A DNA stretch of 64,000 bases from Pseudoalteromonas neustonica (GTDB lineage Bacteria; Pseudomonadota; Gammaproteobacteria; Enterobacterales; Alteromonadaceae). The notes under the pieces are model-generated. The model was not told where the DNA came from. It ran no database searches and saw nothing but the letters and a program-made list of their open reading frames with translations. A program made the position numbers and the translations under genes. Shown in pieces: positions 56,535-63,479 of this stretch. The stretch is from contig NZ_BDDS01000010.1 of the NCBI RefSeq assembly GCF_001653135.1, forward strand, positions 48,959 to 112,958. The letters run 5' to 3'. Numbering within the stretch: the first letter of the stretch is position 1; each line of letters opens with the position of its first letter.

Positions 56535-56816
56535 GTGCGACTCTACCATTTTTCACTTGTAATTATTGCTGTGATAATTTTGTTTATCCAGCTTGATCCC
56601 ACCTATTACGTTATTAACTATGTCACCATACCTGCATCGGTATTATGTTTATTTGGGTTAATTTACCAGTACACGCAAAAAAATATTTTTGGTTATATCG
56701 CAATGGCAGGATTTGCCGTTTTTTTACCCATTGGCGCTTTAGGCATTTTGTCTATCAGAGAGGCAATGGATAAAAAAATGAAACTTGAATTTATAAGGAA
56801 GTTAAATAATGACTGA
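56535..56816 (+). CDS. Small hypothetical membrane protein, 93 residues
   Basis: I do not recognise it. Three hydrophobic segments (about residues 5-22, 26-45 and 48-72) predict an inner-membrane protein with a charged C-terminus. The GTG at 56535 has AAGGAA five bases upstream, whereas the nearby ATG two bases earlier reads a different frame. The stop overlaps the next gene by 8 bp, so the two are coupled. Confidence 0.6.
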   Translation: MRLYHFSLVIIAVIILFIQLDPTYYVINYVTIPASVLCLFGLIYQYTQKNIFGYIAMAGFAVFLPIGALGILSIREAMDKKMKLEFIRKLNND

Positions 56817-57225
56817 TATGGTAATCGAAAAACCAACCACAATAATTAAAGTAGCCACTGAAAAATTAACACCACAATTAATCATCGGTATTCTTATCGT
56901 TATTGCAGGTTTTGTGCTGATCCCTAATATAATTGGCCTAGGTTTCATGCTGATTATTTTTTATTTCGTAAATAGTAGTATCGAGGTGGTAAGAATTTAC
57001 CCAAAATACTCAGAAATAAAATTGGCAATTATTCGCCCTCGTTGGCTTATTTTAGATGCCAGTGTAGAAAGCGCTGAAGTGGACGGTAAAAACTTGCTGC
57101 TAAAAATTAACGATGAGGATAAGCAACTCACCAGAAAGATCCCGTTAAATGCGCTATCAGAAGCTGATGGTGAAAGTGTTATAAAATACTACCAATCTCA
57201 AGCGAACCATAACGCCAAAAAATAA
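56809..57225 (+). CDS. Hypothetical membrane protein, 138 residues
   Basis: Not recognised. Two adjacent hydrophobic stretches (about 25-47 and 49-65) form a membrane hairpin, followed by a soluble tail of alternating charged and hydrophobic residues resembling a small beta-rich PH-like domain (RPRWLILDASVESAEVDG). It overlaps the previous small membrane protein gene by 8 bp; together they may form a membrane complex. Confidence 0.6.
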   Translation: MTDMVIEKPTTIIKVATEKLTPQLIIGILIVIAGFVLIPNIIGLGFMLIIFYFVNSSIEVVRIYPKYSEIKLAIIRPRWLILDASVESAEVDGKNLLLKINDEDKQLTRKIPLNALSEADGESVIKYYQSQANHNAKK

Positions 57226-57247
57226 CGCCCCTCTACATTCGCGCTAA

Positions 57248-57295
57248 CGCTTCACGCTAAATAACTAATGCAGGTTGGTTATTTAGCGTGAAGCG
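57248..57295. repeat. Perfect 18-bp inverted repeat
   Basis: CGCTTCACGCTAAATAAC is mirrored exactly at 57278-57295 around a 12-nt loop. There is no T-run, so it is not a typical terminator. It lies 23 bp after the 138-residue gene. Confidence 0.8.
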
Positions 57296-57461
57296 AAACC
57301 CAATGAAAAATCTCCAAGCATGATATCTGATCGTTGAGTTGTTGACTGTTCTGAACGCGTCATAAATGAATATTTAAAATGTGATAAGCAAAAAGTAAAA
57401 CGCAATCTCATTATTTTTTTACAACAGGCGCGTTATAAAAAACAAACACTTGCCCAAATTG

Positions 57462-57496
57462 ATTACAAGTGTAATACTTTTGATTACATCTGTAAT
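57462..57496. promoter_or_regulatory. Two tandem BlaI/MecI-type operator dyads
   Basis: ATTACA-AG-TGTAAT (57462-57475) and GATTACA-TC-TGTAATC (57481-57496) are perfect dyads of the TACANNTGTA type used by BlaI/MecI repressors. Their centres are 20 bp apart, about two helical turns. The second lies in the spacer of a promoter. Confidence 0.6.
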
Positions 57497-57507
57497 CAAG
57501 TCTGTAT
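57479..57507 (+). promoter_or_regulatory. Promoter candidate for the serine hydrolase gene
   Basis: TTGATT, exactly 17 bp, TGTATT. The second TACANNTGTA dyad fills the -35 to -10 spacer, so a bound repressor would block RNA polymerase. Confidence 0.5.
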
Positions 57508-57545
57508 TTAACAATTTACAGGCTAATAATGAGAGGGCAAAGCTT

Positions 57546-58910
57546 GTGAAAAAGCATATTACCATAGGTTTCTTTTTGGCCATATATACCTTAAGTGCAC
57601 AAGCACAAGAGTCAAAGTTCGAGGCTGTACTCGCGTGTCATAATTCAGCTGACGCGCCGGGTATGGCGATTAGACTAGAGCAATCGGGTTCACTTGCTTA
57701 TAGTGGTGCTATTGGTTTGGCAAATATGACTACATTGAGAGAGCTTCATGTAGATGACGTATTTCAAATCGGCTCAGTGACAAAAACATTCACCGCAGCG
57801 GCTATTTTAAAGCTTTCTGAGCAAAAGAAATTGTCACTACAGGATTCATTGGTAAAGTATATTCCCGATATTAATCCAGAATATAAATATTTAAGTATTG
57901 AACGAATTTTAAGTCATACATCAGGCCTACCCGATTACTTAGGTGACCCTCACGTTACTGCACTTTATGATCAATATGCACCATTAGATCAAGTTATAAA
58001 GAGTATCAGCAAGCAATCAGTGCTGTCGAAACCGGGAATGGAATATAGCTATTCAAATTTGGGCTATGTGCTTTTAGGTAAAGTGATTGAAGCCTCTTCG
58101 GGTGTTTCTTATGAGCAGTTTCTATCTCAAACCTTTTTTACACCACTAAAAATGAATAACACGTTTGTTATTACTAAAGGAACAACGACAGGTGAGGTCA
58201 AGGGTTATACAAGCGAACCAAATAAACCCGATCAATACCTATCACCTGAGCAATCCATACAGAGAAAATGGAATGTAGACCGTAGTTGGATTGCTTCAGC
58301 TGGAGCAATTGCCTCTACGCTTGCAGATATGAGCTTATGGCAAAACGCATTAAAATCGGGGCAAGTTATTTCAGCGCACAACTTCCAATTAATGACGACC
58401 CAAGCAGCATTGATAAATAAAGACAGAATAAACTACGGGTATGGTGTAGATGTATATCCCATAAGTGGATTAAATAGCTTTAGTCATCAAGGAATTGTGC
58501 CTGGTTTTTTTACATGGCATGTTTATTTTCCAACGGTAGATTTAACAGCTACAGCATTTGCCAATATTGATAGTAAGCACCCTGGTCCAGCTTTATTAGA
58601 TATGATCGCTTTGCAATTGAATTTATCGCCTCAGCCTGTAAAAGGGGAAAAAGCAGCCCGTACAGCTAGATCTTTAATTGGACGCTATCAATCAGCTGAC
58701 ATGAAAATGTTGACTATATCATATGAAAATAATGTTCTTTATTCTCATTATGAGGGAGAAGAAAAACGAAAGATTATTCCACGAGAGAATAATGCCTACT
58801 CTTACGAATGCACTGAAAACTATTTTCAGCTTAGAGATAATAATGGCACAAATGAAATAGTGCCAGTGTCACTATATCATGGCGAACAAGCCCCTTTAAT
58901 AAAGCTATAA
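57546..58910 (+). CDS. Class C beta-lactamase-like serine hydrolase
   Basis: An exported hydrolase of about 454 residues with a signal peptide ending near SAQAQ. The GTG at 57546 with GAGGG nine bases upstream is preferred over a start 96 bases earlier, which would lie inside the operator region. The fold shows SVTKTF (Ser-x-x-Lys), YSYSN (Tyr-x-Asn) and HQG in the place of KTG. Two BlaI/MecI-type dyads upstream suggest control by a beta-lactam- or cell-wall-responsive repressor. Whether it hydrolyses beta-lactams is unknown; esterase or peptidase activity is equally possible. Confidence 0.85.
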   Translation: MKKHITIGFFLAIYTLSAQAQESKFEAVLACHNSADAPGMAIRLEQSGSLAYSGAIGLANMTTLRELHVDDVFQIGSVTKTFTAAAILKLSEQKKLSLQDSLVKYIPDINPEYKYLSIERILSHTSGLPDYLGDPHVTALYDQYAPLDQVIKSISKQSVLSKPGMEYSYSNLGYVLLGKVIEASSGVSYEQFLSQTFFTPLKMNNTFVITKGTTTGEVKGYTSEPNKPDQYLSPEQSIQRKWNVDRSWIASAGAIASTLADMSLWQNALKSGQVISAHNFQLMTTQAALINKDRINYGYGVDVYPISGLNSFSHQGIVPGFFTWHVYFPTVDLTATAFANIDSKHPGPALLDMIALQLNLSPQPVKGEKAARTARSLIGRYQSADMKMLTISYENNVLYSHYEGEEKRKIIPRENNAYSYECTENYFQLRDNNGTNEIVPVSLYHGEQAPLIKL

Positions 58911-58978
58911 ATACTTTATTTTAACCTTTAATTTTTATAAGTAATTTTATTTTCTTGTTGAATTTAAAATATGAATAG

Positions 58979-59250
58979 GCATTTAAGCCTCCAAAAAGTG
59001 CAATTTCCTTTTTAAATTTAGCTGCAGGTGTAATCTCAACGGAACCGGAGGCGCCATTTCAGGTTAATTCGAATACACCAAGAGTTTCTATGGATGGGTG
59101 GAGCCAAGGAGCTGTTTTGGAGCTAGGGAAGGGCCGAATAGCCGTATTTTCTGAAGGTATGATGTTCTCATCCCAGTTAGACAGCACAACAGGTAAAAAG
59201 TATGGATTAACATCAGCTGGTGCGCAACACAATGAACAGTGTTATGCACT
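58979..59250 (+). pseudogene. C-terminal gene fragment interrupted by a MITE
   Basis: The frame open from 58979 encodes FLNLAAGVISTEPEAPF and GWSQGAVLELGKGRIAVFSE, then SSQLDSTTGKKYG and AGAQHNEQ. This looks like the conserved C-terminal end of a larger protein (a GWxQGAVLxxGKGRVAVFGE pattern I recall from bacterial exported proteins without a firm name). The 5' part is missing and the reading frame runs into the repeat at 59273, so the gene is dead at both ends. Confidence 0.65.
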
Positions 59251-59272
59251 GGCTTGTGGAGGAACTCTAATA

Positions 59273-59365
59273 TTTATGGGGAGCAACCACACGACTTAGG
59301 CTCTGCCTTGCCTAAATACCACACAGTCTGCTGCAAAATCAATCACGAAAGGTCAACACGCCCTA
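59273..59365. mobile_element. MITE-type repeat, copy 2
   Basis: A 93-base match to 36662-36754 with about 11 differences. It ends in CGCCCTA, as copy 1 ends in TGCCCTA. It truncates the gene fragment upstream. Confidence 0.75.
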
Positions 59366-59430
59366 GCTCTTTGTTGGCACACAAAACTAAACACGTCACG
59401 AGTTTGATTGAAACTTACAGCTTACAGTGC

Positions 59431-59521
59431 GCAATGACTATTTAGCTTCACAAGGTTTAGCGTCATTGAGAGATATTTATTACGGAAGGTGGGCTGCCCA
59501 TTGCACTTCCTATTAATAAAA
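59431..59521 (+). mobile_element. Group II intron tail fragment, smaller copy
   Basis: This region matches 62089-62191 closely, including SQGL and SLRD codons of the maturase C-terminus, but lacks about 12 bases after AGAGAT. It ends 5 bases before the stop codon of the minus-strand gene at 59526. Confidence 0.6.
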
Positions 59522-59525
59522 CAAG

Positions 59526-59927
59526 TCATAGGACGGCTGTTTTCTTAGTTGATTTTAATTCACTTATATCGGGTTTGTTATTAAACATTTCACCGTCTTC
59601 TTTCTTTTCGATGACTTCTTTTTGTTGCGCTTCTACCACGTGTTTTTTTCCTGGGTTGAAAATAGCATCTACTTCTAAGAAAGCTCCGCTGACGGAACTC
59701 TGACCTGAAACAGTGCTTTTATTTTTCTTTTTGAACCAATCCAAGTTAAGAGTTTTGTACGCAACAGCAATTCCAATAACAGGTATAAACCAAACACAAA
59801 GAAACAAGACTAAACGCTTTTGCAATGAAGGTACCCATTGATGAATTTCTTTCGATATATGGGCGTTGACCAAAATGTGAAATACAGCAATGATTGATCC
59901 CAGAGCTAACAACTTAGTGTGATCCAT
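59526..59927 (-). CDS. Hypothetical membrane protein with phospholipase-D-nuclease-like N-terminus
   Basis: A 133-residue protein with two TM helices (about 7-23 and 40-62). The second has the pattern LFLCVWFIPVIGIAVAY, as in the PLDc_N domain of cardiolipin synthases, but no HKD domain follows. The C-terminal half is charged and probably disordered (KKKNKSTVSGQ onward). Function is unknown. It is preceded by repeat A and followed at once by a group II intron fragment, as the HigA gene is. Confidence 0.6.
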   Translation of the reverse strand: MDHTKLLALGSIIAVFHILVNAHISKEIHQWVPSLQKRLVLFLCVWFIPVIGIAVAYKTLNLDWFKKKNKSTVSGQSSVSGAFLEVDAIFNPGKKHVVEAQQKEVIEKKEDGEMFNNKPDISELKSTKKTAVL

Positions 59928-59946
59928 AACTAGTAACCCTCTAAAA

Positions 59947-60071
59947 GCCTAACGAGCTTGTACGATAACTCGTTTTTAAGCTATTTTATATTGATGGTTC
60001 AACCATAGCTGGGTTCCTATTTTGGTTCAATCGGTTACTTTGATTTTACGTAAAATATAAAAAGAGGACTT
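59947..60071. repeat. Intergenic repeat copy A
   Basis: GCCTAACGAGC, the dyad AACGAG/CTCGTT, and a stretch ending TATAAAAAGAGGACTT match 61387-61506 over about 120 bases. It lies just upstream of the minus-strand gene at 59927. It includes GTTAGGC on the minus strand. Confidence 0.65.
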
Positions 60072-60125
60072 GGTGTTGTTTTAATGCTAAGAGCTTGGTA
60101 ACAGAAGCTAAGACGCGTGTTATGT

Positions 60126-60151
60126 TGTAGGCGGGAGTTTATCTCGCGCTT
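60126..60151. repeat. Half-copy of the REP-like element at 18906
   Basis: GTAGGCGGGAGTTTATCTCGCGC resembles the left hairpin of the 18906 element with a few substitutions; the right hairpin is missing. Otherwise 60072-60311 shows nothing recognisable. Confidence 0.5.
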
Positions 60152-60311
60152 CGGTTGGTACATTTTTTAAGAAATAACCTTGGTGAAAAAATTAGGTGAA
60201 TTATTCACAAAGAGACTAAGTGATTAATAAAGCATAAAATATATAAATAATAGAGGTAAAAATTAGATTGCTTTGTGCCCGTTAGCGCGAGTTAGTGATT
60301 TTGATGTCTGA

Positions 60312-60443
60312 AGACAAGATCTGATCCGATTACTCTATGCTGAAACAGTCGAGCAGATCGAAGCACTGCACCATGGAATATCAACAGAAATTAACCAGCT
60401 TGTGCGTGTCAATATACGCGGAGAATTGAGCGCTTACTATTAA
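60312..60443 (+). pseudogene. C-terminal remnant of an unrecognised gene
   Basis: A 43-codon open frame begins after a TGA and ends with a stop at 60441. It reads DLIRLLYAETVEQIEALH then GISTEINQLV and ends RGELSAYY. The strongly protein-like helical composition and lack of a start suggest the tail of a lost gene. I cannot name the family. Its stop overlaps the end of the opposite gene. Confidence 0.4.
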
Positions 60444-60868
60444 TCAATTTTAAAACTAACAAAATTACTATCTAAATATTTATTCTTTTTCCAATCCATA
60501 TACCTAAATTTTATTTTATATTCACCTTTTTTAAGTTTATGCCATTCCTTAATCCAATCCAAATCTACCTTAGAACCATATACATTGAATCTAGGTGTTT
60601 TTACAACTTTACTATGTGACATATCGAAATTCGCCAAAGATAGGAGTGTATCGACTACATTACCATTCTTATCTATCACAATTGGGCATATATTGGATTT
60701 TTGTTTACATGAACCAACAATGAATACATATGGATAATATTTTTCCGGCATATATTCACCATTATCAAAAACAAAATATATACTACTCTTATTTTTGAAA
60801 GCAATTAACTCTTCAGCTTGAGTAGCAAATACCGGCAAGAAGAAAAATAATGATATTAATTTTAACAT
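60440..60868 (-). CDS. Hypothetical exported protein, 142 residues
   Basis: Not recognised. A signal peptide (cleavage near TQAEE, about residue 18) precedes a Lys-, Tyr- and Phe-rich mature part with two cysteines (SCKQKSNIC), which could form one disulfide. The base composition is clearly more AT-rich than the core genes, suggesting acquired DNA. It sits between two degraded genes, and may itself be a cargo gene of a mobile region. Confidence 0.6.
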   Translation of the reverse strand: MLKLISLFFFLPVFATQAEELIAFKNKSSIYFVFDNGEYMPEKYYPYVFIVGSCKQKSNICPIVIDKNGNVVDTLLSLANFDMSHSKVVKTPRFNVYGSKVDLDWIKEWHKLKKGEYKIKFRYMDWKKNKYLDSNFVSFKID

Positions 60869-60952
60869 GTAATTCCCCTAGAAGTTTTATTATCAATGTG
60901 AATATTTACACAATTATCAGAACAGAAAACATCCATCTTAAACAGACATTGA

Positions 60953-61344
60953 TCAGACCGTTTGTGACTCATCAGCTGTAATTGTATATTCGAAAAACTT
61001 ACCGTCTTTTTTGTAGCAAGTTCTCCAGAGAGCAGTTTGAGAAAAGTGATAAAATGTAAGTTTTCCTAAGCCATTCTTTCCATGAACTAAAGTGTGCTAA
61101 ACCTCACTATCTCGTTTTTCTGAAGATAAAACTGGTTTCAATTTATTGTAAACTTCTTTGAGTGGCATACCTTTGTCATTATCAGAAATTGAAAAATCAT
61201 AAATATCTCCAACCTCTGTAGCAAGATAATCAATTTCTATTGTATTAGCACCAGCATCGAAACCGTTCCAAATATACTCTGCAATTGCTCGATGCTTTTA
61301 AGCCTATTCTTAATCCCTTTAGTATTAACTTCTGCTTTGCTCAT
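60953..61344 (-). pseudogene. GHKL-type ATPase gene fragment with frameshifts
   Basis: The minus strand starts with ATG after AAAGGAT and reads MSKAEVNTKGIKNRLKSI. A frameshift near 61290 is needed to continue as IAEYIWNGFDAGANTIEI and then DFSISDNDKGMP, the N- and G1-boxes of Hsp90/gyrase/histidine-kinase (GHKL) ATPases. After a stop near 61097 the frame reads HGKNGLGKLTFYHFSQTALW. The rest is missing. Relatives are large MORC/Hsp90-like ATP-binding proteins, some in defence loci. Confidence 0.7.
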
Positions 61345-61386
61345 TTTAATCCTTTATGAATAAACTCATATACTTGATGGAAAATT

Positions 61387-61506
61387 TAACGAGCCTGTAG
61401 AATAACTCGTTTTTAATTTATTTTTATTGATGTATTAACCATAGCCGAGTTCCTATTTCGATTCAATCGACAACTGACTTTCACGTAAAAATATAAAAAG
61501 AGGATT
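61387..61506. repeat. Intergenic repeat copy B
   Basis: TAACGAGCCTGTAGAATAAC and the following 100 bases match repeat A, ending in TATAAAAAGAGGATTT. It lies upstream of the GHKL fragment on the minus strand. The first 18 bases also resemble the terminus of the element at 62975. Confidence 0.65.
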
Positions 61507-61587
61507 TGCTGTTGCTTTAATTGGTGTTTTGGAAGGTATGACAGGTGTTTAAGTGGCTTATTTGAGGTGGTAAGGGGTTACCCATTA

Positions 61588-61840
61588 TTAATGTATCGTG
61601 TTTTGCAGCTTTTCTAGATTATGAACTAAACAATACAGTTGCCATTGGGCATTCACTTTCGTTTGACCCCGTAAGGTCAATTTGTTCATTCCTTTATTGA
61701 CTGTAATATTTCGCTTTTTACCATAAGGAAAGCAGGCTCTATACAGCCTAACCTTTTACCATTCCTTCAATAAAAAGTTGTCGTCGCCCCTGTGGGCTGT
61801 CTATTTTGACCTTCATTTTGTCAATGTAGTTCATTTTCAA
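61588..61840 (-). mobile_element. IS1182-family transposase remnant (C-terminal end)
   Basis: On the minus strand the codons read NYIDKMKVKIDSPQGRRQLF, then after frame changes NITVNKGMNKLTLRGQTKVN and AQWQLYCLVHNLEKL with a stop at 61588. This is the typical C-terminus of IS1182-type transposases (SPQGR, LRG, VNAQW, HN.EKL). The rest is absent, so it is inactive. Confidence 0.7.
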
Positions 61841-61893
61841 CCTACCAAGACTTATCTACTAACGGTGGATTTAGAACATTAGATTCAACATAG

Positions 61894-62244
61894 GATAAGA
61901 ATGCGCTACTGGCGGCAATGGCGCTCTTTATAAAAGGAATAGTACGCACTAAAGTACGCAGTTTAATGAAATTGGGTGTTAACGAACGACTGGCCATAGC
62001 CTGTGGTATCACCAGTACCAAAAGTAGGCGCTTGGAAGCGAAGGCCCTTGTAGAAGCTCAAAAACAAAAGGAATTAACATTGCATTAGGCAATGATTACT
62101 TAGCGTCACAAGGTTTAGTGTCATTGAGAGATGTTTGGATCAATATTCATTACGGGAGATGAAGCGCCCATTGCACTTCCTGCTAATAAAAAGCGCATGA
62201 TGGGTGGTGTGGGGGCTGGAGGTTAGAGACCTCCGGCTACTCGA
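61894..62244 (+). mobile_element. 3' remnant of a group II intron (maturase tail plus domains V-VI)
   Basis: Plus-strand codons RTKVRSLMKLGVNERLAIAC, then NDYLASQGLVSLRD and VWINIHYGR with a stop near 62160, match the C-terminus of group II intron maturases; frameshifts and missing residues show decay. The following stretch with GGTGGTGTGGGGGCTGGAGG and GACCTCCGGCTACTCGAT is the usual end of such introns (domain V-VI). It stops at the stop codon of the minus-strand higA. Confidence 0.7.
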
Positions 62245-62559
62245 TTATAGCTCAGCGATGTGCGACAAGGTTTCAGGATGACGCTGAACCAATTTTAGAA
62301 GGGTTACCGCTTGTCCATTTGGTGCGCTACGCCCTTGTTCCCAATTTTCTAATGTACGAGATGATGTATGCAGTAAACGCGCAAACACACCACGAGACAT
62401 ATTAAATTGTTCACGAATACTCATGATTTCATTAGGTGAAATATCTAACTCACCCACATCTTTAAGCTTATGATTTTTAAGGGTTAACTTACCATTGGGA
62501 TGTTCTTTAGCCTCAATAAGAGATGAACTTAACTCTGTAAATAGATCACGATTGCTCAT
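62245..62559 (-). CDS. higA: HigA-type antitoxin with XRE helix-turn-helix
   Basis: A 104-residue DNA-binding antitoxin. The helix-turn-helix is in MSRGVFARLLHTSSRTLENW followed by EQGRSAPNG, as in HigA/XRE antitoxins whose gene follows the toxin. The N-terminal region would wrap the toxin. It overlaps the toxin gene by 14 bp and its stop touches the end of a group II intron tail. It presumably represses the promoter at 62885. Confidence 0.85.
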   Translation of the reverse strand: MSNRDLFTELSSSLIEAKEHPNGKLTLKNHKLKDVGELDISPNEIMSIREQFNMSRGVFARLLHTSSRTLENWEQGRSAPNGQAVTLLKLVQRHPETLSHIAEL

Positions 62560-62878
62560 TACGCCACGCCTCCATAAAAGCCTTTAATTGTTTCTTTTGG
62601 TCTGCGGTTAAGTCGGACATTTCATTCTTGCCATAAATTGTCAGCAAGTAGAAACGACGCTTTTCATCGAGGAAGTAATAGATAACACGAGAGCCACCAC
62701 GCTTAACCTTACCTTTACTTGCAGCTCGAATTTTTCGCAAATCACCTGTACCTTGAATCACATCACCCTGTTTTGGGTTAGACATTAACTCAGCTTGGAA
62801 AAGTCTAAACTCTTCATCGCTGAGATACTCATTGCGGTACTTTTCAAATATGGTCGATTCGACAAATATACTTTTCAT
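62546..62878 (-). CDS. higB: HigB/RelE-type toxin
   Basis: A 110-residue RelE-superfamily toxin, probably a ribosome-dependent mRNA endonuclease. RKIRAASKGKVKRGGSRVIYY and LLTIYGKNEMSDL match the HigB2 branch, and the basic residues fit an RNA-binding active site. The start at 62878 (MKSIFVES) is preferred over one 51 bases upstream because a -10 box lies six bases before it. The toxin-first order with a 14-bp overlap into higA is typical of HigBA. Confidence 0.85.
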   Translation of the reverse strand: MKSIFVESTIFEKYRNEYLSDEEFRLFQAELMSNPKQGDVIQGTGDLRKIRAASKGKVKRGGSRVIYYFLDEKRRFYLLTIYGKNEMSDLTADQKKQLKAFMEAWRNEQS

Positions 62879-62884
62879 ATGCAA

Positions 62885-62913
62885 AGTATACGCAAGTAAC
62901 GTACAGGTCGCAA
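62885..62913 (-). promoter_or_regulatory. Promoter of the higBA pair, placed for leaderless transcription
   Basis: On the minus strand TTGCGA, 17 bp, TATACT. The -10 box ends six bases before the higB ATG, so transcription would begin at or next to the start codon. GTATAC and ACGTATAG repeats around it may be HigA operators. Confidence 0.55.
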
Positions 62914-62974
62914 AGCTATACGTGATCAACGTAGTTTTAATTTTTAAGAAGACGAGGCTGACCTAAGCTATAAC

Positions 62975-63076
62975 GAGGCTGTAGGATAACTCTAAGCGTT
63001 TTTAAAGCATTAGGTAATGCATTTGGAACCCATAAAACAGGCTGTTTTTCTTAAAAAAGAGTAATTCTACAACCTC
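62975..63076. mobile_element. Short MITE-like element (copy C) with 18-bp imperfect ends
   Basis: GAGGCTGTAGGATAACTC at 62975 is mirrored by GAGTAATTCTACAACCTC at 63059, 15 of 18 matching. The left end is related to the start of repeats A and B. It is about 100 bp and non-coding, between higB and the 103-residue gene. Confidence 0.65.
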
Positions 63077-63167
63077 AACGCCGTTTTAAGCGGTAAATTG
63101 CAATTGGCTAAAATAAGTTAGGCACGAATAAAAAGCCAACTGTAATTTGTCCGTCTTGAAAACCCGA

Positions 63168-63479
63168 TTAGGTTAACAGTTGCACTCCCAAGCCAATAGA
63201 ACTAACCACTATACCGCTTAATGTTAAATATTGCTGTATTTCGGCTTTGACTAATATAGGCGATTGAATCTCTTTTAAAGCAGATTTGAAAGGCATAAAA
63301 AACATTTGGGGAGTTAAACCTGTAGCAAATAAAGTTATTGCTACGCCTGTTGAAATAGCTAGATTACTTATGTTGGTTTGAGAATTGAAAAAGTCATAAC
63401 AACCAGCCACAAGAAACAAAAAACTAGCCCCCCAACAAAAAGCTACAACTAATTTTTCTTTAAATAGTAAATTACCCAC
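63168..63479 (-). CDS. Hypothetical membrane protein, 103 residues
   Basis: Not recognised. Three hydrophobic stretches (about residues 10-26, 38-57 and 85-102) predict an inner-membrane protein. It has a normal start after AAGGAGAG (63482-63489 on the minus strand), which is a strong ribosome-binding site. It is one of a series of small orphan genes, all on the minus strand, in the accessory region. Confidence 0.6.
   Translation of the reverse strand: MGNLLFKEKLVVAFCWGASFLFLVAGCYDFFNSQTNISNLAISTGVAITLFATGLTPQMFFMPFKSALKEIQSPILVKAEIQQYLTLSGIVVSSIGLGVQLLT

Noticed and set aside
59947..63076. Repeats A, B and C as true attC sites
   Set aside because: Core-like GTTRRRY sequences are present in A and B, but no matching R'' arm or L boxes were found, and C has transposon-like inverted ends. 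Kept only as a hypothesis.
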